This document shows, piece after piece, positions 21,106-30,724 of a stretch of 64,000 bases of DNA. A program made the translations under genes and the position numbers. The stretch covers positions 3,490-67,489 of the forward strand of contig CAWBBX010000130.1 of the NCBI GenBank assembly GCA_963787005.1, given 5' to 3'. The stretch is from FEN-1297 sp963787005 (lineage in GTDB: Bacteria; Bacteroidota; Ignavibacteria; Ignavibacteriales; Ignavibacteriaceae). How positions within the stretch are numbered: the first letter of the stretch is position 1; the number at the start of each line of letters is the position of its first letter. The notes under the pieces were generated by a model, which worked only from the letters and a program-made list of their open reading frames with translations, did no database searches and was not told the origin of the DNA.

Positions 21106-23922
21106 TTATTTTTTATTGAAGTTTATAGCTACCTCTGTTAAATAAGGAGTAGCCGCGCCGTTGGGAGTTATTAATCTGGCCCTGTATTGAATAAATTTTC
21201 CGCTTACGTTTTTTACGGCAGCGCCGCTTGAAGTAAACCAAGTGTCTTTTCCACCCGGGCCTTTCCAATCGGCGTTTATAATTTTATCTTTACTATCACT
21301 TGATCGAATCTGGAAATGAACAGAAGTACCGAAGGGCGTATCAGCTTTCCAATTAATGGTAACGGGAGCTTCATCATTTGGTGCTTCATGAATTTCGGAG
21401 AAATAATCTTCGTACAATCCGCGGTCGTAGCTGTTCCCGGCGTCGCGCAGATTTAACCCGCTTGGACCTACCGCCATGAACTCGGAACGGTTCTTCTTTG
21501 AGAATCCTTCAGGTCCTCCCCAGTAAAGAAGAGAAGGGCAAACGTGTTGGTGAGGCTCGGGCTTAAAGTATGAACCGGATTTTCTATGATCGGTGATGAG
21601 TAAATCGAGCCAGCCGTCGCCGTCAAAGTCCAATGCCTCTGATCCCGACGAACCGTATGTTTCTATGTCAGCAGGCTTCGGATTAAAACCTTTCGGACCT
21701 CCCCAGTATATAAACGAGGATCTGTTTCCGCTGACTTCCCCGCCGTAGGCAGTAAGGAAAATATCGAGCCAGCCGTCTTTGTTAAAATCGGCTATGGTGT
21801 TCTGATAAGGCACATAGGATTTTATCTGAATCATATTTTTATTGCTGTAGCCGTCCGGAGAGCCGTAATAAATATATGATGTGGACAAGCTGCCGTCCGG
21901 ATTTCCGCGATGAGGACAAAGCAGATCGATCCAGCCGTCTTTATTAAAGTCCGCGCCGTCTATGTACATCAACTGATCTTTTCGCGGGAGAGTAAGATCG
22001 GTGTATCGTTCGTTCGAAAATCCGTCCTTGCCTCCCCACCAGAATCTCACTTTACCGAACTCAACCTGGCCGGCTATATCCAGGTAGCCGTCGTTGTTAA
22101 GGTCCATCAGAAGCGGACCGCGTATTGCCGCTTTGGTCATATCCAGAACTGTCCGGTTTTTAAAACTGAAGCCTTGGGGAGAACCCCAGAATACCGGGAA
22201 ACCGTGCTTCGAGGGATCGTTAAGATCGATGCAGCTTCCGCTTCCGAGCATATCGAGATAACCGTCTCTGTTAATATCCGCGACCCTAACGCCGCCGTAC
22301 GCGGTTTTCATAGTTAAGAAAGTCTGCTCATCGAATTTACCGTTCTTATTCCACTCGATGGTAAGGCCGGACTGATCTTGATCGACACCCGTAATAAATT
22401 TTGCGCGCGCAAATATTATGTCTACGTTGCCGTCGTCGTCAAGATCGGCATTTCCTAATCCGAAAATATGATGTGTGACGAATTCAGTGCTTCTGTCTCC
22501 GGTGTAGTTTCGTGTGCCGTCGCCCCAGTACAAAGTGGTTACCGCCGCACCGTCGCGGAAATGTCCCTCATCATTAAAGAATATTACATCCGGCCTGCCG
22601 TCGCCGTTTACATCACCTATCGTGTTAGCCATAGAGCCTTCCGTACGAAGCTGTGTATGATCTTCAAAACGGAAAGTTCCTTTATCGTTCCAGTAAACGT
22701 AGGAAAGCAGTTCTCTTTCGTTGGTTACATTTTCATTGCTGAAAACAATCTCGGGAAAACCGTCTCCGTTCAAATCTCCGCAGCTTACGCCTGCCGCCCC
22801 GATAGTCGGAAGCGAGAGAGGTTTTCGTGAAGTGAAATCCTTTCCGTTGGAGTAAAAGACGTAGGAGTTTGTCCAAGTAGCGCCGCCGGCGGTTTCGTAA
22901 TTAGCAACAACCGCGTCGTCGTAGCCGTCCTTATCCACATCGGAAAGCACCACACCTGCGGCATGACTTACAGGCAGCAGTATCGATTCATCCTTGCTGA
23001 AGCGACCGTTACCTAAACCTCTAAGAATCAACACACCTTCTTTTGTACATACGGCAATGTCTTTATAACTATCTCCGTTATAATTCCCTACAGCGGGAGC
23101 TGTTCCCGAGATATCCATCTCAACGGCATTCTGAGGATTTTTAAGCGCGCCCCTTGAAGAAAGAAGCAGGTACATTTTATCGGTGTTCATTAACACCAAA
23201 TCATCATGTCCGTCTCCGTCAAGATCTCCCGCCGCCAGTCCGTGGGCGCCGCGATTGTTAAAAGTCAGCACAGTTCTGTTTTCGGGATTAAATCCTTCCG
23301 GGGAGTTCCAATAGATGAAGCTCTTTCTAGGCTCCACAGAGGGATCGTCGGAATCTTTCCAGTACTGGCAACCGATCGCAAGATCCGTCCAGGAATCGCC
23401 GTTGAAATCGCCGGCAACAATAGCGTTACCGTCCACTGCCGGCAATTCCATTCGGCGATAAGGAGAGAAACCACTGTCTGTCCCGAAATAAATCCAGGCC
23501 GGTACTTTGGGCACATGACTGTCATGGTAATTTACGACGGCCAGATCGTTTTTACCGTCCTTATTGAAATCGGCAATTAGTCCTCCGCTCGAACCGGCTC
23601 CGGGTAATTTTATGCGCGATCTTCCGTCTATATCCTTACCGTTATTCAGATAGATGTAAGTATTTTCTTTTTCGGTCTGTCCGTGACCTGACGGAATAAT
23701 AAAATCAAGATAGCCGTCGTTGTTGAAATCCCATCTGGTTATGATTTGAATTCTGCCCTTCGCCGACACGTAGCAGTTGCTGCCGGCGTCGGTAAAGTTT
23801 CCGTTCTTGAAATCATTGTAGGAATTCTGCCGCCAAACGGATTGGGCTTCGGTATTAATAATTCCGATCAGCGGCAGAAGGATAATTGCGGTGATAACTA
23901 TATTTAATTTTAGTCTTGTCAT
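21106..23922 (-). CDS. Secreted VCBS/FG-GAP repeat protein
   Basis: 938 residues, intact. Signal peptide (MTRLKLNIVITAIILLPLIG then NTEAQ), an N-terminal segment SVWRQNSYNDFKNGNFTDAG that is closely matched in the downstream paralog, about 14 Ca-binding loops (for example DFNKDGWLD, DLDGDGHDD) spread over the protein, and a C-terminal domain NWKADTPFGTSVHFQIRSSD...FIQYRARL. It starts two bases after the stop of the PhoD-like gene, so translation is probably coupled. Presumably extracellular or outer-membrane associated. Confidence 0.9.
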   Translation of the reverse strand: MTRLKLNIVITAIILLPLIGIINTEAQSVWRQNSYNDFKNGNFTDAGSNCYVSAKGRIQIITRWDFNNDGYLDFIIPSGHGQTEKENTYIYLNNGKDIDGRSRIKLPGAGSSGGLIADFNKDGKNDLAVVNYHDSHVPKVPAWIYFGTDSGFSPYRRMELPAVDGNAIVAGDFNGDSWTDLAIGCQYWKDSDDPSVEPRKSFIYWNSPEGFNPENRTVLTFNNRGAHGLAAGDLDGDGHDDLVLMNTDKMYLLLSSRGALKNPQNAVEMDISGTAPAVGNYNGDSYKDIAVCTKEGVLILRGLGNGRFSKDESILLPVSHAAGVVLSDVDKDGYDDAVVANYETAGGATWTNSYVFYSNGKDFTSRKPLSLPTIGAAGVSCGDLNGDGFPEIVFSNENVTNERELLSYVYWNDKGTFRFEDHTQLRTEGSMANTIGDVNGDGRPDVIFFNDEGHFRDGAAVTTLYWGDGTRNYTGDRSTEFVTHHIFGLGNADLDDDGNVDIIFARAKFITGVDQDQSGLTIEWNKNGKFDEQTFLTMKTAYGGVRVADINRDGYLDMLGSGSCIDLNDPSKHGFPVFWGSPQGFSFKNRTVLDMTKAAIRGPLLMDLNNDGYLDIAGQVEFGKVRFWWGGKDGFSNERYTDLTLPRKDQLMYIDGADFNKDGWIDLLCPHRGNPDGSLSTSYIYYGSPDGYSNKNMIQIKSYVPYQNTIADFNKDGWLDIFLTAYGGEVSGNRSSFIYWGGPKGFNPKPADIETYGSSGSEALDFDGDGWLDLLITDHRKSGSYFKPEPHQHVCPSLLYWGGPEGFSKKNRSEFMAVGPSGLNLRDAGNSYDRGLYEDYFSEIHEAPNDEAPVTINWKADTPFGTSVHFQIRSSDSKDKIINADWKGPGGKDTWFTSSGAAVKNVSGKFIQYRARLITPNGAATPYLTEVAINFNKK

Positions 23923-23924
23923 TT

Positions 23925-25667
23925 TTATCTTTTCTGAGTTAAATCACTTAACTTCAGGGTCATAGAAAATTCCTTCTCGTTATCGATACTGTAAGCCGTG
24001 AAAGTAGCCGTCGGGTCCTTACTTTTTGTATCGAATTTCAGCATACCGAAGGTTTGCTTCTTGTTGTAACCGTACATCGCGCCCGGCTCGATAGGATGAA
24101 CAATCTGATTCGTCAGTCTGCAGTTTTCCCAATCGTACAATGTATATCCGTTCGGACGAGTAATTTTTCTAATGTCCGTACGGTGGCGGTCTCCCGAAAG
24201 AAGAATTACACCATTAATGTGGTTGTCGACCAGGAAGTCGAAGATTTCCTTTCTTTCTTTGTGGAAGCCGTTCCAGTCGTCTCTGGCACCGGGTTTAGCG
24301 TCGTACGCCCACGGAGTTCCCGAGACAAGAACTTTAAATGTTGCTTTGGATTTCTTAAGAGATTTAAGAAGCCAGGCTTTTTGGTCGGGGCCGAGCTGAG
24401 TCGGATTAGGAGCATAGGGATCGGTCCTGTAGTAGCGACCGTCGAGCATAAAGAACTCTACGTCCGCGATATTAAAGTTGAACCAGCAGGCAGGCCATTC
24501 CTTGCTTCCGTAGAAAGGATTGATCCATTGTTCCTTAAAAATATCGAGCATCTGCTTCTTCCACCACGGCTTGTCTTTGTAAGGTCCGAGCCAGCAGTCG
24601 TCCGTTGCTATATCGTGATCGTCCCACATAGCATAGTTGCTCATAGAGCTTACCATCCTTCTGAATTCGCGGCGCGACTGCCTTTCGTAATAGCAGTAGC
24701 GAATGTCATCCGGCTCGAGCGGAGTATCGATATACACGTTGTCTCCCATCCAAAGGAAAGCCAGCGGATCGTGCCCTTTTATAACATCCCAGATCCGTTC
24801 GTGCCAGGGCACATAGCCTGCGCCGCCGCCGAAGACAACTTTAAATTCGGTTTTACGTCCGGCAGGCGGGTAAGTTCTGAACGAGTGAATAACAGTATTT
24901 GCAGTGCTGTCGCCGTTCACAAGAACTTCATAATAATACCAGGTATCCGGTCTTAATCCGTCTATTGATACAATAGCCGTATAATCTTTTGTCGAATCGC
25001 TCATTACCGTGTTAGAATAAACCGGATTCTTCATTGATTTTTGACTGCTGAGTTTTACCTTAATATTTACTTGATGGTAAGTGCGAACCCAGAAGCCGGC
25101 GCCGTGATCGGAAACTAGACCTACCATCGGACCTTGAATGACTTCCAAATTGAACGGAGCCGCAAACTTTTTAAATCCTTCCGATTCAACAAGCGGTTTT
25201 AACACATCGCGCGGTCCGGCGAGGAAACGTCCCAGCGGCAGGCCTCTTTCAACAGCAGTCTTTACTGTTTTAACTGCTTCATCCATTTTATTTTCATGGG
25301 CGAGCGCAACTGCCAGGTTAAAGTAAGATTCGAGGTCTTGTGAATCTTTGGATAATAATTTTCTGCAGTACTCTTCCGCCATTTCGGGCTTACCTGCCAG
25401 AATTTCAAGCAGAGCTCTCTGCCCGCGTCTTTTATATTCTAACTTAGGATCTCTCTCGAAGAACCTGCTTTTTAAAGCAGTTCCTTCTATATCCCATGCG
25501 TTTTCGGCCCCGTAATAAGGATGCTTACTGCCGTTTATATATGCGTCGGGAGGCGCAAATTCCCCTACTTTCTCGTTATCAGGTATTTTTACGGGCTGCT
25601 TTTTCCCGCAGCCGCTTATCATCGCCATCAGCAATAAAACCAACAGCGCAGCTAAAGTATTCCGCAT
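23925..25667 (-). CDS. PhoD-like metallophosphatase lipoprotein with TPR segment; key Cys replaced
   Basis: 580 residues from ATG 25667, which gives a lipoprotein signal with lipobox ISGC (Cys20). Residues about 70-155 form a TPR-like helical segment (ESYFNLAVALAHENKMDEAV). The PhoD N-terminal Ig-like part follows, then the catalytic part with MGDNVYIDTP, MWDDHDIATD and LLSGDRHRTDIRK. In the upstream paralog the metal site reads FGGCAGY; here the codon at 24822-24824 is GGC, giving FGGGAGY, so the iron-ligand cysteine known from Bacillus PhoD is absent. Phosphodi/monoesterase activity is therefore doubtful. Lies 52 bp after the paralog. Confidence 0.85.
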   Translation of the reverse strand: MRNTLAALLVLLLMAMISGCGKKQPVKIPDNEKVGEFAPPDAYINGSKHPYYGAENAWDIEGTALKSRFFERDPKLEYKRRGQRALLEILAGKPEMAEEYCRKLLSKDSQDLESYFNLAVALAHENKMDEAVKTVKTAVERGLPLGRFLAGPRDVLKPLVESEGFKKFAAPFNLEVIQGPMVGLVSDHGAGFWVRTYHQVNIKVKLSSQKSMKNPVYSNTVMSDSTKDYTAIVSIDGLRPDTWYYYEVLVNGDSTANTVIHSFRTYPPAGRKTEFKVVFGGGAGYVPWHERIWDVIKGHDPLAFLWMGDNVYIDTPLEPDDIRYCYYERQSRREFRRMVSSMSNYAMWDDHDIATDDCWLGPYKDKPWWKKQMLDIFKEQWINPFYGSKEWPACWFNFNIADVEFFMLDGRYYRTDPYAPNPTQLGPDQKAWLLKSLKKSKATFKVLVSGTPWAYDAKPGARDDWNGFHKERKEIFDFLVDNHINGVILLSGDRHRTDIRKITRPNGYTLYDWENCRLTNQIVHPIEPGAMYGYNKKQTFGMLKFDTKSKDPTATFTAYSIDNEKEFSMTLKLSDLTQKR

Positions 25668-25719
25668 TTTAGTACTCCGGATTAGCGCAGAACATGATAC
25701 ATACAAAGCGAACAAAAAT

Positions 25720-27453
25720 TTATTCTGCTATTTTTTTGCTCGTCAGCTGATTTAATGTCAAAGTCATTGTATGAAGAAGTTCGTTATCTATGCTGTACAC
25801 TTCATACGTTACCGACGGTTCTTTTTTCGAAGTATCGAATTTTAATACACCGAAAGATTGTTTCTCGTTGTATCCGAAAAGCGCGCCTTTTTCCAGCGGC
25901 GCAACGTGCTGGTTCGTAAGCCTGCAGTTCTCCCAGTCATAAAGCGTGTAATCGCCGGGACGCTCTATCTTCCGTATATCGGTGCGATGCCGGTCGCCGG
26001 AAAGCAACACCACTCCGTTTATACGATGCTTCGTAAGGGAATTAAAAATCTTTTCTCTTTCCTCATGAAATCCGTTCCAGGTATCCTTAGCACCGGGCTT
26101 GGCATCGTACGCCCAGGGAACGCCGGATACAATCACTTTAAATTTTGCCTTCGAATGTTTCAGCCCTTCAATCAGCCATTCGTCCTGTGCAGGACCCAGC
26201 ATGGTTGGGTTAGGAGCATAAGGATCGGTACGATAAGTACGGCTGTCGAGCATGTAGAAATCCACATCCGCAATTGAAAAACTATTGAACGTCGCGGGCC
26301 AATCTTTAGTACCGTATTCGGTATTTATCCAGTTTTCCTTGAATACATTTAAAAGCGGCATCTTCCAAACCGGTTTGTCTTTGTAAGGGCCGAGCCAAAC
26401 ATCGTCCGTGGCTGCGTCGTGATCGTCCCATACCGCATAATTAGACATAGAAGAAACCATCTCTCTAAATTCGGGCCTCGACTGTCTTCTGTAATAAGTA
26501 TAGTACAAACCGCCCTGCGGCATATACGGCATGTTGATGTAGACATTATCACCGAGCCACATAAACGCGAGAGGATTATGATCTTTTATTACATTCCATA
26601 TCCGCTCATGCCAAGGTACATAACCGGCGCATCCTCCGAATGCCACCTTGAAGCTGGCGGTTCCAGCCGCTTTTGGATAAGTACGGAAACTGTGAGTAAC
26701 CGTCTGCGGAGAAGTTTTTCCGTTTACAAGCACTTCGTAAAAATAAAGAGTGTTCGGCCTTAGTCCTTCAGCCTTCACTATAGCGGTATAATCCTTCTCC
26801 GGATCGCTGTTGACGATATCCGAATAAACCGGATGAGTCATATTTTCGTCGCTGCTCAGTCGAACCTGGATTTTATCAGGGTGATACGTACGCACCCAGA
26901 AGCTGGCCCCGTGATCGGATACTCTGCCGACCATCGGACCGTGGAGAACTTCCAGATTAAACAAAGAAGCGTATTCTTTAAATCCTTTCGATTCGGTAAG
27001 CGGATTTAGAATATCTCTGGGACCCGCTAAATATCTGCCGAAAGGCAGTCCCATTTCCACGGAGTGCTTCATTTCCTTAACGGCCTCATCTATCTTGTTC
27101 TGCTGCGCGAGAGCCGCGGTTAGGTTAAACATTGCTTCAAGATCCTGACTGTCTTTGCTTAAAAGTTCACGACAGTATTTCTCAGCTTCCGGGGCTTTGC
27201 CGTGAACTATATCCAGCATTGCTTTCTGCCCTCTTCTCTTGTAAAATACGCGGGGATCTCTCGTGAAGAATCTGTCGTTCCAGGCGTTCTCGCTTCCGTA
27301 AAAAGGATGCTTGCTTCCGTCTATGTATGCGTCGGGCGGTGCGAATTCGCCGACCGCTTCATTATTCGGAATTTTCTCGGGCTGCTTCTTTCCGCACCCG
27401 GCAATTAAAATAATAAATATTACGGGAAGTATTTTAATTGTGTGCTTCTTCAT
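25720..27453 (-). CDS. PhoD-like metallophosphatase lipoprotein with N-terminal TPR segment
   Basis: 577 residues from ATG 27453 (AAGGAAC just upstream). Lipobox IAGC with Cys20; TPR-like helices at 68-155 (FNLTAALAQQNKIDEAVKEM); Ig-like region to about 260; PhoD catalytic part with FGGCAGY (Cys275), GDNVYI (301-306), WDDHD (342-346) and LLSGDRHRTD (483-492). All PhoD metal-site motifs are present. Known PhoD enzymes are secreted Ca/Fe alkaline phosphatase/phosphodiesterases; here the protein is predicted to be membrane anchored. A TPR fused to PhoD is unusual. Tandem paralog of the next gene, clearly a duplication. Confidence 0.88.
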   Translation of the reverse strand: MKKHTIKILPVIFIILIAGCGKKQPEKIPNNEAVGEFAPPDAYIDGSKHPFYGSENAWNDRFFTRDPRVFYKRRGQKAMLDIVHGKAPEAEKYCRELLSKDSQDLEAMFNLTAALAQQNKIDEAVKEMKHSVEMGLPFGRYLAGPRDILNPLTESKGFKEYASLFNLEVLHGPMVGRVSDHGASFWVRTYHPDKIQVRLSSDENMTHPVYSDIVNSDPEKDYTAIVKAEGLRPNTLYFYEVLVNGKTSPQTVTHSFRTYPKAAGTASFKVAFGGCAGYVPWHERIWNVIKDHNPLAFMWLGDNVYINMPYMPQGGLYYTYYRRQSRPEFREMVSSMSNYAVWDDHDAATDDVWLGPYKDKPVWKMPLLNVFKENWINTEYGTKDWPATFNSFSIADVDFYMLDSRTYRTDPYAPNPTMLGPAQDEWLIEGLKHSKAKFKVIVSGVPWAYDAKPGAKDTWNGFHEEREKIFNSLTKHRINGVVLLSGDRHRTDIRKIERPGDYTLYDWENCRLTNQHVAPLEKGALFGYNEKQSFGVLKFDTSKKEPSVTYEVYSIDNELLHTMTLTLNQLTSKKIAE

Positions 27454-27518
27454 CAAGTTCCTTAATTATTCAAAAGTTTTAAGATGTTATAATCCAGGCC
27501 TTCCAAAGGGATTAAAGA

Positions 27519-29249
27519 TTATTTGTATTTCCTGCCCCATTCGGGATACGGTTCTTTAGTAATTTTTTGCTTGTGCCATTTCACATCATTTTCATTTCTG
27601 CGCACGGAATAAGATAAATCATCGAAATAAACCTCTACATATTTCCCTCCCTTGCGCGGATTTAAAAGTCCGAAATGATCGAAGAGAGCGCCTATTTTTC
27701 TCTGTTCCGGAGTTAAGTCGGCGGTAAAAGAATCATCACCGAGAGTGACTGTAATCCTCCCGGCCTTTCCTTGGTTCGGATTGTAATCAAATGTAAAATG
27801 TCTACTGATCTGATCCGGTATTATTATCGGTCCCCTATCCTCAAAAGATTTTTTCTGTTCAGGCGAACATACGGCCGTAAAGGAATATCCTATCCTTGTC
27901 TGATCCATAATTTCTATACCCAAAAACTGGTTGGGCGGATTGCCTTTGTACTCTCCCTTAATAGGCGCTTCCCTAGCATCTTTATTGAAATAGCCGATGA
28001 GCATTCGTCCGTCGACCGCGCCTTTGGTGAAATTTATCATACCCGAAAATTTTATGTGATCATTCAAAGAAAGCTTACCGATGTTATCCGCGTAGTAACC
28101 GAATGACGGATCGTTAACTTCAGTACCCCAAAATTCACCGCCGATCTCTCCCGGTTCTTTTCCGGCCCAGTTGGTTTGAGAATAACCGAAGTTCTGTCTC
28201 GCGTGAAAATCCCGCTCGACAAAAGTAACATGGTTATAATAACCTTCCCAGTGCGGATTTTCTGAAAGATCGATCTTCTTATGATTTATTACTAAGTCGG
28301 AAAGATAAAACTTCAGCTTGCCGGTATATATCTGCATGTTATATATGCCGAACCTGTTCATTTCGGTCTGAAGACTTTCGTGTCCGGGGATCAAATAATA
28401 GCTGACCGAATGACCGTCGAACGTAAAAGTGAATCTACCTTTAATTTTATCCAGGTCGGGCTCGAGTGTCCACAAATGATAAAGGCCTTTCCTGTACCAG
28501 TCGTCTACCAGCCCCGCGTCCCTGGCATCTTTGAGCATCGATAATACTTTGTCTTTCGTGATTCCGGGCTCTACCTTTTTCAAGGCCGCCCAAATAGTAT
28601 CGGTGTGAACATTAGTTCCTTTTTCCTTGATGATTTTAGGAATGCGCGGATCGGGCCAGTCCGATTCCGATACCCTTTTATTCGGTTCGAATTTAAATTC
28701 CCATGTATGAACGGAGCCGTCACCCGGAATTGCTAAATCGGGATTAAGGATGGCGCCGGCGTCGGTCCCGGTTTTATAATCCAGGAAAAAACGGGCCTTT
28801 CCGTTTTCCATCTTACCTATCCTAAAACCGGTCGACGGCCAGGTCCTCCAAGCCTGATGCTTGGGATTGAAAAAACCGATATAAAATCCGTAGCCTTCTT
28901 CCGGAGGTTCTATAATCGAAAGCTTGCCCGATGCGGAAAAAGCGTCCTTATAGCTAAGCGGTTTTCCCATAGGCATGGCATAATAAGCGGGTGTGGTCGA
29001 GCGCCAAATGGTTCCGCCGATCTCGCCCTTTCCGCTTCCGTTACGATTTGTTGGGGCCCAGCCGAAATCCTGGTAAACTATCCTGCAGCCTGTGCATTCT
29101 ACCCTATTGTTTATATTTTCCCATCCCGGGTCTCTGTCAAAGTTCTGCGTAACTGTCCTTATCTCATTCTGACTTTGAGAGTATAAATCAAACGATATTA
29201 ATACTGTCAAGCTTATTATGCTTAAAACTATAGTTCGAATATTCAACAT
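27519..29249 (-). CDS. Secreted protein with two related lectin-like domains, unknown function
   Basis: 576 residues, signal peptide MLNIRTIVLSIISLTVLISF...YSQ. Two halves look like copies: each opens with FGxxxTNxxGxxxGEIGG followed by a sheet-rich region (about residues 35-330 and 345-560), the second ending VEVYFDDLSYSVR. This resembles concanavalin A-like/LamG-type jelly rolls, but I cannot name the family. The second half retains PGEIGGEFWGTEVNDPSFGYYAD, matching GEIGGTIWRSTTPAYYA in the first. Between a glycosidase-fold gene and PhoD genes; probably acts on or binds a carbohydrate outside the cell. Confidence 0.65.
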   Translation of the reverse strand: MLNIRTIVLSIISLTVLISFDLYSQSQNEIRTVTQNFDRDPGWENINNRVECTGCRIVYQDFGWAPTNRNGSGKGEIGGTIWRSTTPAYYAMPMGKPLSYKDAFSASGKLSIIEPPEEGYGFYIGFFNPKHQAWRTWPSTGFRIGKMENGKARFFLDYKTGTDAGAILNPDLAIPGDGSVHTWEFKFEPNKRVSESDWPDPRIPKIIKEKGTNVHTDTIWAALKKVEPGITKDKVLSMLKDARDAGLVDDWYRKGLYHLWTLEPDLDKIKGRFTFTFDGHSVSYYLIPGHESLQTEMNRFGIYNMQIYTGKLKFYLSDLVINHKKIDLSENPHWEGYYNHVTFVERDFHARQNFGYSQTNWAGKEPGEIGGEFWGTEVNDPSFGYYADNIGKLSLNDHIKFSGMINFTKGAVDGRMLIGYFNKDAREAPIKGEYKGNPPNQFLGIEIMDQTRIGYSFTAVCSPEQKKSFEDRGPIIIPDQISRHFTFDYNPNQGKAGRITVTLGDDSFTADLTPEQRKIGALFDHFGLLNPRKGGKYVEVYFDDLSYSVRRNENDVKWHKQKITKEPYPEWGRKYK

Positions 29250-29278
29250 TAACCTCTATATATTGTTTTCGGGTTACG

Positions 29279-30709
29279 TTACTTTAGATAAAAACAAAAC
29301 AACTGCGCGTTTTTCATTTTGAACTGAACACGGATCGTCTTACCGTTAAGCGAGCTTAAATCTTTATTCCACTTTACAGGTATATCCACGTCATTACCTT
29401 TTACGCTTACCCAGTTGAATCCGGGAAGAGGATTACAATCCTTATCAAGAAGACGTACTTCAAATTCGTCGTGTATATTCGCATTCACACTCAAACTACT
29501 TCCGTTTAATATTAGCGGCTTCGTAGTAATCCCGCCTTCGTTTAAGCCGGCATCACGACTTACATAGCGGTCCTTCTTCATTATAGCCAGACCTATCTGT
29601 CTCTCGTTGAACCGGTTTACTTTGTGTCCCCTTTTATAGCCTGCGTAATAAACATATGTTTTGTTACCGACATTGATCTGCTCGTCTCCCCACGCCATGG
29701 CATGATCGAAAGTTCCGGGAACCGGATTATGCGGAACGAACGGCTGGTAATCTCTTTCCCATGTTACACCATCGCGGCTCCATGCAAGTACTGTGTAGCC
29801 AAGCCCTGCGGCTTTCCTGTTCATGTCACCCATCTGCTTAGCGGTCTTTCCGGGAGTTGCATTAAGATCATCTCTCAGTACTTTCACCAGGCCTATCATT
29901 AAATCGCCGCGAGTTACTATTCCCGACATTGAATAAAATTGCGTCTCGCCGTGTTCTTTAGGCGTGTCGTTCATCGGCATAATTATGGGCCAGATGGGCT
30001 TCCAGTGAAGAAGATCTTCGCTTACAGTCTCGTGCGGTATGCGGCGCTTGTCGTCAATTGAAGGATTTGACGGATCTCCGAATCCGCTCAGCCTGTTTGA
30101 AACAACCGCGATATATTGCTTCCTTATCGGATCCCACGCCAGAGTGGTAATATCGTGGTTATGAAGAAAAACGGGCTTGTCCGAAATGGATGTCCAATTG
30201 AATCCGTTAGGCGAAGTCGATACCCTGAAGCCGGGCTTCAAATAAGTTGCAAGGACAAATCTTTTCGCCGGATCTTTATAATTCACGCCGCGGTCTAAAA
30301 CGGTTACCCCGAATTGAATAGGATGCGGATCTTTTAATATCTTTGGGGGACTCATCCAATGTATTCCGTCTTTCGACTCCATATATCCGATATGACAGCG
30401 GGATACTTGGTTTGTATCTACAGGCGTGTTGTACCATACACGGAACATACCGGTTTGAGGATCGCGCAGAACACTTAAATAAGGCTGCCAGTTCTGATCA
30501 CCCTTCATGCCGCCGGTAATAACCGGATGATCAAGCTTATGAGGATTGTTTACCGTTCTGATTATAAAAGAATCGTTGGCAATTAAGTAATCGTCAATAA
30601 AAAAATGAGGACCTTTATCTAGCCGAATCGGTTTTTCGCATTGTTGTCCGTACGCACCGGATACAACTAAGAGTAAAAGTATTATCGTAATTCCGAATTT
30701 CTTCAACAT
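29279..30709 (-). CDS. Secreted five-bladed-propeller glycosidase-like protein (GH32/43/117-like fold)
   Basis: 476 residues with signal peptide MLKKFGITIILLLLVVSGAYG. The mature protein starts with the HFFIDDYLIA motif common in predicted glycosidases of planctomycetes and bacteroidetes, then DPQTGMFRVWYNTPV, GYMESKDGIHWMSP and WSRDGVTWERDYQPF. These W-containing, strand-like blades fit the GH32/43/62/117-type propeller. Catalytic residues cannot be assigned by eye. It lies 15 bp after an aldolase gene and 29 bp before the previous secreted protein, so it belongs to this operon. Confidence 0.7.
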   Translation of the reverse strand: MLKKFGITIILLLLVVSGAYGQQCEKPIRLDKGPHFFIDDYLIANDSFIIRTVNNPHKLDHPVITGGMKGDQNWQPYLSVLRDPQTGMFRVWYNTPVDTNQVSRCHIGYMESKDGIHWMSPPKILKDPHPIQFGVTVLDRGVNYKDPAKRFVLATYLKPGFRVSTSPNGFNWTSISDKPVFLHNHDITTLAWDPIRKQYIAVVSNRLSGFGDPSNPSIDDKRRIPHETVSEDLLHWKPIWPIIMPMNDTPKEHGETQFYSMSGIVTRGDLMIGLVKVLRDDLNATPGKTAKQMGDMNRKAAGLGYTVLAWSRDGVTWERDYQPFVPHNPVPGTFDHAMAWGDEQINVGNKTYVYYAGYKRGHKVNRFNERQIGLAIMKKDRYVSRDAGLNEGGITTKPLILNGSSLSVNANIHDEFEVRLLDKDCNPLPGFNWVSVKGNDVDIPVKWNKDLSSLNGKTIRVQFKMKNAQLFCFYLK

Positions 30710-30724
30710 CCTTCCTCCGGTAAT

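Noticed and set aside
24054..24956. Long open frame (300 codons) on the plus strand inside the PhoD-like gene
   Set aside because: It is fully antisense to a well-supported enzyme, has no family signature, and is explained by codon composition.
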